A stretch of DNA of 64,000 bases. Source: JAGQOZ01 sp041399205 (GTDB taxonomy: Bacteria; Planctomycetota; Planctomycetia; Pirellulales; Pirellulaceae). Where the stretch lies: the NCBI GenBank assembly GCA_041399205.1, contig JAWKTK010000027.1, forward strand, positions 54,167 to 118,166, in the 5' to 3' direction. Made by a program: the position numbers and the translations under genes. This document shows, one piece after another, positions 1 through 11,385 of this stretch. A model generated the notes under the pieces. The model was not told the origin of the DNA. It saw nothing but the letters and a program-made list of their open reading frames with translations, and did not search any database. Each line of letters begins with the position of its first letter. Position 1 is the first letter of the stretch.

Positions 1-182
1 AAGGGCTGGCAATAGCGGTACGTCTTACTGCGGTGGCGCAGTTCCAGCTTTCGTCTACGGTCGTGATCCCATAATTCGGCATTGGCGATTTCGGGATGAG
101 TAATGCGTAACGCCATCACGACGAATAGGGTGATGGAAAACCCCATGGCCAAGGAAATCAAAATTGCTTCTACGTACAACAT
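1..182 (-). CDS. tadC: TadC-like pilus platform protein, N-terminal part (runs off the window)
   Basis: A minus-strand reading frame begins with ATG at 182 and stays open to the window edge, giving about 60 residues. It starts with a hydrophobic stretch (MLYVEAILISLAMGFSITL, then FVVMALRI), followed by a charged segment with several Arg/Lys/His residues. This fits the first membrane helix and cytoplasmic loop of a TadB/TadC-type (T2SS F domain) inner-membrane platform protein. It lies 34 bp downstream of tadB in the same direction, the usual tadB-tadC order. The assignment rests mainly on context, because the conserved F domain lies outside the window. Confidence 0.55.
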   Translation of the reverse strand, partial: MLYVEAILISLAMGFSITLFVVMALRITHPEIANAELWDHDRRRKLELRHRSKTYRYCQP

Positions 183-216
183 GGTGGCAGATCCGGTGAG
201 ACAAAAACGAATAGCA

Positions 217-1137
217 TTATGTTTCCATGTGGATGATTTTTTCAAACCATCGATGGGCGGCAAAAATCATTGCTGTAACGATTGCCAAGACTAAATGCCC
301 CTGTGGCGTGGTTAGAATTGCGATTACGCCGTCAGGGGAAAGCTGATGCATGAGAGCCAGGAAGCCAACAGGGAAAAAAAGTGCCATAATGATGAATGCA
401 CGACGCTCCGCAGCTGTTTCTGTCTCCATTTTCTGTTCCAACCGCTGATGCTCTTTCAGGCTACGGCTGATTCGTTGCAATGCCTGTGTCTTGTCACCTC
501 CTTTTTCGTGTAACGTTTTCAGCGCCACCGCAAACAATGTGAACGGCTCCAGGTTGAGTCGTTTGGCAACATTATCGATGGCCACTGACAGGTCGATTCC
601 CAGGTCAACTTGAGTGACGATGCGTTGGAGTTCGCGACGCAAGGGAAAAGGTGTCGCCTGACTGACTTCCGCCATACAGTCGCGAAGACCTTTCGCAGAA
701 TGAGCGCCGTTGCCAATACTGATGCTGGCAACCACAAGTTGGTCTCGCAGCTTCCTGCGCCGTAAGTGTGTCCATTTTTGGATGGCGATAACGGGCCAGG
801 TGTAGGCGACACCAACGACGACGACGCCCAACACGCTTCTTTTCGCTATAAACACAAGTGCTATGACCAACATCGCGACACCCCAGATGCGCAGCCCATA
901 TCTAACGACCTCCAGATTGGCTCCCACGGCAGACGCGCCCGGCAGACTGCGTTTGATTCTTTGCATTGCCAATTCGTCCCATAGGGGAACCAAATGGTAC
1001 GTGCCAAGGACGGTAGCAGCAAACCAGAGCAGAGACAGCATGATATTGGGTAGGGTCATGTTCATTGCCGGTGTCCACTTGAACTGAGATTTTGCAAAAC
1101 GGTTCGTGACGCTCGAAAAATTACTGTCCGGTACCAT
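217..1137 (-). CDS. tadB: TadB-like type II secretion F-domain protein
   Basis: An inner-membrane platform protein of the Tad/Flp pilus (T2SS F family), expected to sit under the CpaF ATPase and help extrude pilin. The 306-residue product has N-terminal hydrophobic segments (IMLSLLWFAATVLGTY; IWGVAMLVIALVFIAKR), a cytoplasmic central domain with the family-like run LRRELQRIVTQVDLGIDL and KTLHEKGGDKTQALQRIS, and two C-terminal membrane helices. This matches TadB/TadC topology and length. The start is uncertain: an internal ATG near 1065 (MNMTLPNIM), just before the first helix, is a good alternative. It lies between cpaF and tadC. The frame is intact, unlike most of this locus. Confidence 0.8.
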   Translation of the reverse strand: MVPDSNFSSVTNRFAKSQFKWTPAMNMTLPNIMLSLLWFAATVLGTYHLVPLWDELAMQRIKRSLPGASAVGANLEVVRYGLRIWGVAMLVIALVFIAKRSVLGVVVVGVAYTWPVIAIQKWTHLRRRKLRDQLVVASISIGNGAHSAKGLRDCMAEVSQATPFPLRRELQRIVTQVDLGIDLSVAIDNVAKRLNLEPFTLFAVALKTLHEKGGDKTQALQRISRSLKEHQRLEQKMETETAAERRAFIIMALFFPVGFLALMHQLSPDGVIAILTTPQGHLVLAIVTAMIFAAHRWFEKIIHMET

Positions 1138-1371
1138 TTGGGCGTCAAGCCGACGATGATAGCCCCATCTTTTTTACCTGCGGTTAGCACCGTGTAGTTT
1201 GCTTCCTTCTCGAACGATCCTTAATACATCCAAAAACTGATTTGGACTCTCAGACAAGTTGCCATTGAAGGGCAATAGCGGACATTTCAAATGACCAGTC
1301 GCATGAAACGGACCGAAACCTCGCATTCTATCTCGCTTGAGGATTGTACGACCGTTATTGGACTAGTTTCG

Positions 1372-3328
1372 CTAGTTCGCAAAGAACACCGACAGATCCA
1401 ATAGGTTTTGGTCTTGAAGTTCGTGGATGTAGCTAGGCAGGTAGCCCGTGGGGACGGCCAGCGAGTCCTGCCGATTTGGTCTTATTCGGAACAATTCTTT
1501 CAGGCGAACGCGACGACGAATAGGATCGAAATCGACTACTTCCGTGACATGCGAAACAACTCGACGTCGACCAATTCGCTGTAGCTGCACAATCAGATCA
1601 ACAGCAGACGAAATCTGCCGATGGATCGATTCGACGGGCAAATCGGCGGCCATACCTACCAGAACCTCCAGTCGCAACGGTACGTCCTCGGGGCTGTTGG
1701 CGTGCAGTGTCGTCATCGAACCATCGTGGCCGGTGTTCATCGGGCTTCGCAGCATGTCCAAGCGCTTCGGGCCCTCGGTATCTTCACCCACCACAATTCG
1801 GTCGGGCCGCATGCGAAGTGCATTGCGTACTAGCGCTTGAATTGTGTATTCACCCTTTCCTTCGGCGTTGGCTCGTTTGGTTTTCATGCTCACGACATGC
1901 GAGTTCTTGAGTTGTAATTCGGCTGTATCTTCAATGGTGACAATGCGTTCACGGTCTGGAATGTATTCGCTCAGGCAATTCAGTAAGGTTGTCTTTCCTG
2001 AGCCGGTCCCGCTGTCAATGATGATGTTTCGCTTCGACAGAAGCCTTCAAGAACAATGCCACCGATTCATATGGCGGACCGATCTGAAGTCCTGCGTGCT
2101 GAGAGATTCTGGGCAAGCGGTGTTGCCGTGTGTTGTACCAGATCCGTGATGCGCAATGGTCGTTCCGGAAAATGGCGGATTGTCAGCGCAGGACCGTTGC
2201 TGCAATGGGAGCAATTACCGTATCTGCTCGGCTACCATCCGTCAATCTGGTATCGACTAGCGGGACCAGTCGTGCTCAATGCTCGCACCATCAATGTTGA
2301 CACGCTGAATGACTGACTTGCCGTTTGGTTATCAGGAAAACGACGCCCAGTTTTTTGCAGAGCCGCCGTCTTTCTCTGACATAGATCTTGTCTGCTCCTA
2401 CCAGCATGATTTCACTGATGGACGGCAAGCGTAACAAGTCTTCCACCGGTCCATAGCCAAACACCATATCTTTGACTTGTTTCGAGTCCTCGCAGCGCGA
2501 CAGAGCTTGACTTCTGAAATAAAAGTCAGCTTTGTCCATCCAAAAGGAATCAAAGCCCTTTCGACGGCATCCAGTTGTTGCGTCAAATAGCTTTGATGCG
2601 GCTGCGCATTGATTCGAAGTTGGTCTGACAGATGCCAGCGTATATCCAGCCTTGCTTCAAAATCGGGTTGCTCCGTAGCCAGAGTGCTCCAAATCGGATA
2701 TGGTTGGCGCAAGTAAGCCGGATTCGTCACTGGTATTGCGGTCATCTGTGTGACGGACAGCGGGTGCTTCTTCTTCAATGAATGCCTGAATCAACAATTG
2801 CAGGACGGTCTTTATTAGGTGCTGGACCAAATGTGATTGCTCCAGAATGCCGTGGTTACGAGCGATACTTTCAATATCATTTTCGATTCGCCGCAGAGCC
2901 TTTGCGTCATAGCGAGCGTTTTCGACAAAACTTTGTCGGTATTCAAAACCAAGTCTTGATGAACACGAAGAACAAATTCCGCTGTTTGCTGTTCTGATTG
3001 GCTGTTCGCGTTTCTGGATTTCTTGAGTAGTGGCAAACGCAAAAACGAATTACGGTGGTATTGAAACAACAGAAGGTCCGATAGAAACGGATTCGCCTAC
3101 TTCGTAAACGCACACTGCTGATTGTACAGCTTGTCGGCTAACAGCGTCACCTCCCAATCCGTGCCGACCGATGAAAACGTAAGGCAACTTCGGGAAGCAA
3201 GGTGCTGGCAACTGAATGTCCGTCAAAGGTGGGCCAGCACAACGGTCACTTCTGGTACTCTCGGCAGGAATATTATGCCACCGAAGCTACCAGTTCAAAT
3301 TCGACCAAAATCGAATTTCATCGGACAT
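1372..3328 (-). pseudogene. cpaF: Tad pilus ATPase CpaF/TadA with probable N-terminal FHA domain (frame-broken)
   Basis: The secretion ATPase that powers Tad pilus assembly at the inner membrane. Reading across frames gives the CpaF order: FGYGPVEDLLRLPSISEIM (about 2440-2500), PALTIRRF-like (about 2180), Walker A GTGSGKTTLLN (about 1995-2030), then an open stretch 1893-1372 with RMRPDRIVVGE, NTGHDGSMTTLHANSPED and a C-terminal domain. The residues usually after GE (VRG) are disturbed. Upstream, 3328-3070 reads in mixed frames as an FHA-like segment (DIQLPAP, then VTLLADKLYNQQCAFTK) that runs into the CpaF N-terminus. An FHA fusion would let a kinase control the ATPase. At least six frame changes are needed. 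Indel errors or real decay could both explain this. Confidence 0.75.
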
Positions 3329-3436
3329 CTCGTGAGTCGCTTCTTGAAAAACCCAAATCAACGAAAGTGATTACCCCTCGCTAGCAATCATCGCCCAATG
3401 CGACGTTGGCTACCTTTGGTGCTACAATTCAGTATT

Positions 3437-4030
3437 CTATAGACAGCGTAAGGTGTTCTTCTTTAACTGGTTGATCAGTGCCCGGTCTTGGTCGCTGACG
3501 TATTCGGTGTTTTTCTGGAATTCAACGGACAAGCGATAGACAGATTCCGGCTTCGCCATCAACCTGAATAGTGTCGACGGCGTAGGCAATGATGTTCCCG
3601 GCCAATTTATGTTTCATTTCATCGCAACGCAGAACCACAGGATGTTCCGGTGGTTTAATCTCGCCCAGAGGCTGGTCCCAATGGAACCGAAAGGACTCAT
3701 AACCATCTTGCGGATCCCTGGCAATTCCACGTGCAAAGAAATCTTGTGTCAGCACCATATCGCCTTCTTCAAACGACGTTTCGGTCGGCGATTTAGTATG
3801 GATCCGAGTTCGGTGTGACTGGGTACCAATGCGTTCCCCGCTTGTTTTCGAATTGGCATTATGGATTTTGGCAGGCCGAAAGTCCTGCAACGTGACCTTC
3901 TGCGCGGCGACGGCTCGAGCCAACTGGGCGTACCAGTTTCCCGAAATTGGTAATTAATCCAGACCATATTTCCCATCATCGCACCGGCGCCCATGAGCAA
4001 CGGTATGCCCATCCTTACCCAGCTTGTCAT
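3437..4030 (-). pseudogene. Single-pass membrane protein of the Tad locus, possibly CpaB-like (frame-broken)
   Basis: Reading from ATG at 4030, the product has a short cytoplasmic start, one hydrophobic helix (MGIPLLMGAGAMMGNMVW) and a long polar domain. One frame change near 3920 moves into a second open stretch ending about 3530, and another leads to a tail ending KNTLRCL with a TAG stop at 3437. The stretch FEEGDMVLTQDFFARGIA weakly recalls the SAF-type domain of CpaB/RcpC, which binds near the secretin, but I do not consider this proven. It lies upstream of cpaF in the same direction and diverges from the secretin across about 190 bp, which must hold both promoters. Confidence 0.4.
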
Positions 4031-4221
4031 TTTTCTACACCTTTCTGCATGGTTCGTTTGCCGCTGGTAGTCCTGTTCGCTTTTGCGTCAAACTTCGACA
4101 TCAGCTAGCGGTTCTATTTGAAAACAGATACGAACTTGATTAATTCTCGCTGATTTCTAAAGTCCTCCCCAACGCAGTACAGAAAAGCCAACTGACTCTC
4201 TTGTTTTTGCGAACTGGTTTT

Positions 4222-6190
4222 ATGAATCGAAACCCTTTCTTTACCCAGGCTTTTGGGCTGTGCTGGGTTGTTTCTGGCTTCTATCTCGCAGTTGCAAGGT
4301 TTAGCCAAGGCGCGAATCGATCGACGACGAAGCACTCGATTCCGCAGTCTTGGGAACGCGCTACGCCTGAGTTGGGTTAAGCTGACCGAGTCGGGCAGGC
4401 GAATTGGAATCAGTAATGGTCGCGCGAATCGCCCCGCCCAACAGGTAAGTGGTCGTTCACTGCAAACAAAATCATTTGCGGTCACTGGACTGGTCCAGAA
4501 TTCGCCGACTGAAGTGCAGCGGCCACGTCAGACAACCGGAACAACCACGGCTCCGTACTGAGCATCGTCCAGACGCGTTCTGGCTCCGATAGCTCGTCGC
4601 CCTGACGTGATTCCGGTGAATGCGATGGTAGCAGCTTCCCGAACCATTTCCAACGATAGAGAAATCGAATTCAACGGAAGTTAGTATCTGAAGTTTTTGG
4701 ACACGCTGGCAGCCAAGCTACCGGACTAAACGGTCGCGTCGCAGCGGGCATTTGCGGCAGCCGGTTTCATTGAAAGCCCGGAAACATTTCACCTATGGAC
4801 GCTGCAGCACTGCGGACGCCAATGGGCTCTGGATCCGACAGAATCGAAAGACGGAACATCCAGTTTTTCTTTATACGAATGCAGAAAGGGAGCACGCGCC
4901 ATTGGACATCGAGACCTTAGAAAGTGAAATCAACACCGCATTTCCAGACAGCAACGTTCAGCTGTCTACAATTGGGAACGATTGTTGTCACAGGTATAGC
5001 GATTGACACATTAGAAGTTGAACAAATCCTGAAAACGGTTGCCGCCAACAGGTTACAAGCGACCAAACAACGTCAAGCCCGAATTCTCAACTGGGGTTTC
5101 AGCTTTCGCGGTCCGCATTTGGACTAGATGGAAGTCAATCGGCGTTGGGGATCAATGGCGAAGTGTTCGCCCAGGCCATTGCGCCCGGCGGAAGAGAACG
5201 TTATCAATTTGCTGGAAAGTACCCGGTGCACAACAGGTTACGCTTCGAGTCATTGTGGCCGAAGTCAAGAGAAACGCCGCGGAACATTGGGTTGAACTTT
5301 CAAGGAATGACAACTGGGACAAGGCCTGTTTCCGCTCGCTGGTAATGCTGAAGTGACGCAAAACACTTTTTCTGTTCCCTACTCAGGATTCCAACATCCC
5401 AGTTTCGCTGGACAGTGGCCAAGTCCAACTGGCGACTGGGCAAGTTGCGAGAACTATCGTTGGCCAGGACAATGAGTCAACCAAGCCTGACTGCATTGAA
5501 TGGTCAGACGGCCAGCTTTCCTTGCGGAGTGGCAGTTTCCAGTGCCTGTCGTAACGGGCTTCACCAATTCGGGATTGTAAGGCGTCTCTCTGTACCGTTT
5601 GGCTGTCAGTTGAGCTTTACGCCTTTAATTATCGATCGGAATCGTATTCGACTCACACTGGCCGGTGAACTGAGCACTCGAGACGCATCATCAGCGGGAA
5701 CGCAAGTCGGTGTGACGCCAATCTGGCGGGACGAACATCAAAGACATTAATACTCGGAACTTTGAAACGACAGTCGAACTCAAAAATGGTCAAACGTTTG
5801 CGATTGCTGGTCTCATTTCCGCTGGATATCAAGCCCAGGGTAATCGTACCCTGGCTAGGTGACCTTCCTGTCAGAAGACTTGCCGCCAGCGACGGCGGTC
5901 CATGACGAAACAGAATTCGGTGATCCATCAAGACCGGAACTGGTAGACGGTATCGATCTGCACTTCAGCAGCCTCCGCTACCAGGCGTGGATGGCCTGAA
6001 CCAGACGATGTCGAGTTTTTCGTTCATGGCCAATTGGAAAGTCAGGTACGCCGAAGACTACCGCAGTTCGGTTCGTACCGACTTTCATCGTCAAACGTCT
6101 GCTCGGTCTACTCGTGAAAACCTATTAATTGGTCCGGTCGGCTATTCCGATGACGCAGAATGCATTTCGTCCGAGTCGTTTCATCCTTAA
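4222..6190 (+). pseudogene. cpaC: Tad pilus secretin CpaC/RcpA (frame-broken)
   Basis: The outer-membrane secretin that forms the exit pore for the Flp pilus. From ATG 4222 a signal peptide can be read with one shift (LGCAGLFLASISQLQGLA). It is followed by the BON-like domain (LDIETLESEINTAFPDSNVQ, then IVVTGIAIDTLEVEQIL, 4900-5030), the pre-secretin motif (PGAQQVTLRVIVAEV, about 5220-5270), and the secretin core: PSLTALNGQTASF, VPFG.QLSFTPLIID, IRLTLAGELSTRD, NFETTVELKNGQTFAIAGLI (5480-5830). The tail ends SSESFHP at 6190. Order and total length (~655 codons) fit CpaC. At least eight frame changes are needed. It is the first gene of the plus-strand half of the Tad locus. Confidence 0.8.
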
Positions 6191-6198
6191 GGAATCAT

Positions 6199-6774
6199 AT
6201 GACTCTGAAAAAAATCAGTTCGTGCCTGTGATGCTTCTGTTGGGCTGCTCTTTGGGCTGTGCGTCGCGACGTCCAGTCGATTTCCTCTGGTTCTTAAAAG
6301 GACCATTGGGGCTTCGTGCGATCCTGAATGCTCAGCAAGCCGCGAATGCAATTCCATTGAACCAAACCATATACTTAGCTGATCAAGGCGATGGTGGAAC
6401 GCAACTGTCTCCTCACAAAGCTAGACTGCGTGAATCAACGCTACAGAATGGCCAGAACGTCTCTGGAACTTGGTATTTGGAAGCCAGCGATCAGTTCTCT
6501 CTGGATGAACAACGAAAATTGGCACCAGAATACCTAGAACGTCTCGGCTTCGTTCTATTCTCTTCGATGCCATCCTAGTCACGCCGATTCGAAATAGCCT
6601 GCGTTCGGACGGCATTGAACAAGCCAATCAAAATGCCCGTCGCGGCGCCGGATTGGGAAATGCACCGGGACCAGAGGACGCCAAGATGCGTATAGCGGTG
6701 GACTTCAAGGTGGAATGCGAACCGGCTATATTCGCCATTCTAAGCCAAAAAAGGCGTACCAGCAGATGATCTGA
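6199..6774 (+). pseudogene. Small lipoprotein of the Tad locus (frame-broken)
   Basis: An ATG at 6199 is preceded by AAGGA at 6189-6193, only 8 bp after the secretin stop. The first frame (MTLKKISSCL) breaks after about ten codons and continues in another frame as VMLLLGCSLGCASRRPVDF, a lipoprotein signal with lipobox LGCA. The body (LADQGDGGTQLSPHKARLRE, then QFSLDEQRKLAPEYLERLGF) is polar and continues in further frames to about 6774, ending KAYQQMI and TGA. I recognise no domain. Its position suggests an outer-membrane accessory protein or pilotin for the secretin, but that is inference. Confidence 0.5.
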
Positions 6775-7487
6775 TCTACATACTGCAACCGTCTTTGATC
6801 TTGATTGCATTATTCTTGGTGCTCATGCCGGGTGTCATTCCGTGACGTCCTTCCGGCTGGAAATGCACCAAACACCAGTGATCTGCCAGAAATGTTGTCG
6901 TTCAACGCTCGACGATGCGGCTCCTGCTACCGTCTGTGTAAAAACGGCGGAAGAATTCCAGAGGTCGGGACACCATGAAGAAGCCATTGCGTTGTACGGA
7001 AAGGCGATCAGCCACGACCCTAGACTAAGATGACAAGCTAAGTCGTCGTTTCGGCTCCTTTTATTTACGAAGGTGGGGCGAATTTGCGCGCAAAGGCCGA
7101 TCACAAACGAGCACTCGCATACTGGAAGGATGACGCGTCCCGGAATGATTACGGTTATTTCGCTGAAACAAAAAGCAATATTCGGATGCTCTGTCGGCAT
7201 TGCAGCAAGCCACCAAATTGGATCCGGCCAATCAACGTGCTAAGCTCAACGTGGGAATCGCACTGGCTTATCAAGGGCAAGTCGATTCGGCGGTTCAGTG
7301 GATGTCACCAATTATCGGCGAAGCTGCAGCTCGCTTAATACTGGGTCGATCCTGGCCAGAAACGGCACCTGTGCAGGCGGGCCCAGAACTGGTGCTGGGC
7401 CCGGCAATTAGACCCCCATCTTTCTCAAGCAACGACGTTGTTAGCTCAATTAGAGAAACAGAGCCTACCGCCAAGAAGCAGCGATAG
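6775..7487 (+). pseudogene. TPR lipoprotein, TadD-like (frame-broken)
   Basis: The region begins with a hydrophobic leader read as ILQPSLILIALFLVLM followed, after a shift, by GCHSV, a plausible lipoprotein signal. Two clear tetratricopeptide segments follow: AEEFQRSGHHEEAIALYGKA (about 6945-7010) and ATKLDPANQRAKLNVGIALA, then YQGQVDSAVQW (about 7205-7300). The C-terminus reads LLAQLEKQSLPPRS before 7487. TPR lipoproteins (TadD/PilF type) help assemble or localise the secretin, and the gene follows the secretin and lipoprotein on the same strand. The first ~250 bp change frame repeatedly, so the exact start cannot be fixed. The gene converges on the kinase-like gene, with a shared hairpin at 7460-7492. 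Confidence 0.6.
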
Positions 7488-7492
7488 GCTCT
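7460..7492. terminator. Hairpin between convergent genes
   Basis: AGAGCCTA at 7460-7467 pairs perfectly with TAGGCTCT at 7485-7492 (8-bp stem, 17-nt loop). It lies at the junction of the convergent TPR gene (plus) and kinase-like gene (minus). There is no strong T-run, so this is at best a weak bidirectional terminator. Confidence 0.4.
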
Positions 7493-7509
7493 GGGTCTCA
7501 AAAAGATAC

Positions 7510-9709
7510 CTAGTGGGCACGAATCACATACGTGTTCGAATCCCAAGCTTACGTCAACGTGGAAATAGTCTCGTCGAGCGTACACAACGCTGCCTTTCGA
7601 ATCGATCAATTCGACGTGATAACCTGCCGCAATCGAAACTCGCATGGGCGTCGTGTCACCGGCTTCCGCCCAAACTTGGTCACCGTCCACTTTCATGCGT
7701 AATCCTGTGTCTTGCCATTCGACGCTCGCTTAGCGACAATACGGGTATCGATTCGGCGAAGGCGGCGGACTTGGCTTTTTGGTTAGGTATACGGTTTGCA
7801 TGGCACCCCAGATTCCGATCTCTGGATACTGGCGTCCTCCTTGCGAACTTCTGTAGCCAGGGCATTGCACGTCAATATCAGGCGTTTTAGTACCAACCGC
7901 CAACTCTTTTCGATACTCCGCATATTCTTGCTCGTTCACAGTTGATGTGCGTTTGGACACTTCGTCTCCTCCAATCAAAATGCCATCCGGAGCCTCATCG
8001 GCGGGATAGACTCCGAACAAAAGCTTGGCGTTCTGGTTCTAGGATAATCGGTAATAGCGGACTGTCCATCCACCAACAGGCCCGCATCCACTTCGAGTTT
8101 CCGACTGATGGCCGTCCATGGTAGCCACTATCCGAAACTTCTTTGTCCTTGTGTTCAGGCAGTTCGCCAATCACACCTCAGTTACCCTGTCTGCAACTTC
8201 GCAAGGCAGATGCATAACAAACGGATGGGCGTCTTTGGTCGGCTCTTCGCGGTAAACCTTGTAGTTTGGGTGCACTACCTGCGAAATAGTCCAGATCTTT
8301 GTTACTGGATTGTGCAGTCACGGTTACAGTCCGTTTGCGTTTTACGGCGAACTCAATTGTTTGGGGCTGGCTACTCACGTCCACTGTCGTTCTCTTTGTG
8401 TGTAGCAGCCATCGGCGTCAATTTCCACTTCATGTGCGGACCTTGCGGAACCAAAACCCGGGTCTGAAAACCCGATTCCGACCTGATCCATTTTAGGTCG
8501 GCAAATTCGTTGTCACCAAATGTAATATCGGCATCCAGAAAATCCACTTCCTCTGAGATTCTCGCTTGTAACATCACTTTCTGTAGACGAAACGGGCATT
8601 GGCAGCCGTTCTCGATTGGCCAACACACTGAGTCCCACAATTACCAGTAACGGACCATACACGACCGGCCGCTTCAATTGTTTTGCTAACCAAGTCGGAT
8701 CTACGAACAGATCAAACAGGTTCGGCAGATCTACAACGGTTTTTACTTTGGCGCTTGGCGAATTTTCCAGTCCAATTCCTTGTGTTGTCCGAACCGTTGG
8801 TCTGGCGCTACTAGATTCGCGAGCCTGAATTGCGGCCAAGGCTTCATGGGCCGAAGCAAAACGGTCTTTTGGGTTCTTGGCAACTAGTTTCTTTAGTACT
8901 TCACGAACTTCCTCGGAATAGGCCTTCAGTAGTTTTTCGGGAATCGGCTCGGCCGAAACTGCCCACTTCCTTTGATCACCTTTAAACAAGCGCGCCATTT
9001 CGCGAGGTTGGCAAACCAGCATCACCATCAATCCCAGGCAGTAAAGATCTGAGGCCCAAGTGATGGGCCCCAGATCGGGGTCCACCATCTCCGGCGCTGC
9101 CAAGCAATCTTCTTTGCTGGTCATGGCATCCGTGTCGTCCAAGGCGTAACCAGCACTACAGACCAGCTTGATCTTGTCATCGTCTCCCAAAACCAGGCAA
9201 TTATCGGACAGTTCGCCATGCAGCCGATCGGATTCGTGTAACGCTTGGATAGCTGACAACGCAGCCAGTAGAACCTCGCGAGCATCCTTGGGGCTTTTAT
9301 TCGTCTGCGTCAATACTGCCTTGATCGGATCGTATACAATCCAACCTTGGCTGGTCACGCAGTCCCGTGCTCGCAGCACGTTCTGATGCGACAGAGGCAT
9401 CAAGAATTCGGCCTTGTCCCGGAGTTCGTTGCGAATCTGTACGTCATCGGCGACTGAGACGTTCAGTGCTTCAATGGTAACTTCTTGATCCAATTGAATA
9501 TCCGCGCCGTCATACAGCGTTGAATTGGCTGTTCGCACTTTGACGCTTTCCTCCGTCTGGAAAATTTCATAGCGTCCGGCATTGGATGCGGTTTCTGCAC
9601 CGGCAGGTCGGACTTGAATACCACTTTCCAAACGCGAGCTGTTATCGTTTCGTGCAATCATTGTGGGCTCCACATAAGTCTGACATTTTTCCAGGGACGG
9701 TTCCTGCAT
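7510..9709 (-). pseudogene. Ser/Thr kinase-like membrane protein lacking canonical catalytic motifs (C-terminal half frame-broken)
   Basis: The first 398 codons (9709 to about 8513) are open and give a protein-kinase fold: YEIFQTEESVKVRTA, HQNVLRARDC, then LHGELSDNCLVLGDD at the catalytic loop, LVCSAGYALDD where DFG should be, an APEM motif, WASDLYCLGLMVMLV, and a kinase-end KNPKDRFASAHEALAA. The HRD Asp is replaced (HGE), the loop Asn survives (DNC), and DFG is lost (CSAG), so catalysis is doubtful. A membrane helix (VVYGPLLVIVGLSVLA) follows. The C-terminal half, in alternating frames to about 7510, holds beta-rich segments (TIEFAVKRKRTVTVTAQ; MRVSIAAGYHVELIDSKG) resembling PEGA-type extracellular domains. 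It sits inside the Tad locus next to an FHA-like domain, so a scaffold or regulatory role is plausible. Confidence 0.6.
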
Positions 9710-9949
9710 TGAACTATCAGTGGACGCATCATTTCTGCGCGGCGCGCCAATATTTTGACGGCTGACCCCCGCTTTGGCGTCGCCACAATAATCCGTTGCG
9801 TCAAACCAAGCTTGGCAAGAACTGCTGATTTTGCCGAATAAGATTAAAGTTCCTGCTGCAGAAAAAAACGGACAATCAAAATGTCCGCGTTTCAGGATTG
9901 AAAGACACTAGAACATTACTCGAAACGATTCATACAACGGACGGAACTC

Positions 9950-11085
9950 ATGGACCGCAGCATCATCTACCAGAAGTCGCTTGCCCATTTCTTGGCACCC
10001 ATTCAGCCAATGTTACAAGATCCTGCTGTTTCCGAGATCATGATCAACGGTTGTCAGGAGATCTACAGTGAACGTTATGTCGAGGTCCAAGATTCGCACG
10101 GAGAAGTTCGGCGTATCAGTAAATTAGTCAAGGCAGACGGGGTTGTATTCGAAGATGACGAAGCGGTGATGTCCGCGATTCGCAACATTGCAGAATACTC
10201 CGGGCGAATCATTTCGTCAGATCAATTCGAAATGAACGCTCGACTTCCCGGTGGCGAACGAGTTCATGTGATCTTTCCTCCTTCTTCGCGCGTGGGGCCC
10301 TGCGTCACAATACGCAAGTTTCGGGAAGACAAATTTGATTTGGCCACGTTGATTCAGTGGGATTCCATTAGCGCCGAAGCGGCCGCCTTTCTTGAACTGG
10401 CTGTCACGCTTCACAAGAATATTGTCATTTCCGGTGGAACGGGTACCGGCAAAACCAGTTTCTTGAATGCGGTGTCGGGAGCCATCCAGGAAGATGAACG
10501 AGTTGTCGTCATCGAAGATAGCTCGGAGCTTAAACTGCAGCAACAGCACGTCATCTATTTGGAAACGAAGGGGCTCGGTGAAAATGACGAAAGACCGGTG
10601 ACTATTCGAGATCTGTTTGTCGCGTCGCTGCGTATGCGCCCTGACCGGATCGTCGTCGAGGTGCTGAGAGCGAGCAAGCGTGGCGATTCAGTCAATGCTG
10701 TCAGGCCATTCTGAGCACTGGACGACCGTTCGCCAACACGCCTTCGAGACGCGGCGACCTGACTGGAAACGCTGCGCTTGATGAGTGATACAGCGTTACC
10801 TGGGTTGCGCGGCGAACGCAAGTCGCTCATGCGGTCGATCTAGTAGTGCAATTGGTGCGATTCCAAGGTCGAAGATATGTCGATTCGATTGTAGAATTGA
10901 CCGGCATCGATCAACAAAGTCAATGCACCTGGAATCCCCTGTTCGAATTTGATCGAGACATCTCGATTCCGGGAACCGACTTAACCGGTAAACTAGTGCC
11001 AACGGGAAACGCCCCAACGTTTCTGTTCGAATTGGTACGCATGGAGTTATCTACACAACGACAACCACAATTGGATGTTTGGTAA
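9950..11085 (+). pseudogene. cpaF: Second Tad-type ATPase CpaF (frame-broken in the C-terminal third)
   Basis: From ATG 9950 the first ~235 codons are intact CpaF: DPAVSEIMINGCQEIY, NARLPGGERVHVIFPP, CVTIRKF, Walker A SGGTGTGKTSFLNAVS, acidic Walker B-region VVVIEDSSELKL, and RMRPDRIVV. The expected GEVRGGEA is then garbled (VEVLRASKRG) and the frame is lost. A recognisable C-terminus resumes as AVDLVVQLVRFQGRRYVDSI and VELTGI and ends QPQLDVW at 11085. It is shorter than the 1372-3328 copy and has no FHA-like N-terminus. It diverges from the kinase-like gene at 9709. The two ATPases could serve different pili or different steps. Confidence 0.75.
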
Positions 11086-11385
11086 CTGAAATCATGTAGC
11101 TTGTTACTGTGTTCCTCCGCTGGTCTTTCTGATGTGCGAATTGTTGTATAGAGCCGATCGTCAATGAAATTTACGCGGAAATTGCTGCGAATTGAACCGC
11201 AGCAGAATAGGTCGCCGTATGTTCCAAACTATATTTCGCTTATTCATTTGCTACAAAGAAGTAACGCCAAATATGTCTGAATCTGACCGATCGAATCGGA
11301 TCAAAGTTTTTTATTCCGCTAAACAGTCTTTTGCCCAGTGATGCAGACCAGACATCGCCATCTCCAAGCAAACCTAGAATGAGTC
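11086..11385. other. Unassigned 300-bp stretch
   Basis: Only short, unconvincing frames are visible and no hairpin with a T-run stands out. It separates the second cpaF from a broken hypothetical gene and may carry the latter's promoter. Confidence 0.3.

Noticed and set aside
7515..7550. ttcgaatccc resembling a tRNA T-loop
   Set aside because: It lies inside the C-terminal coding part of the kinase-like gene (minus strand) and has no cloverleaf.
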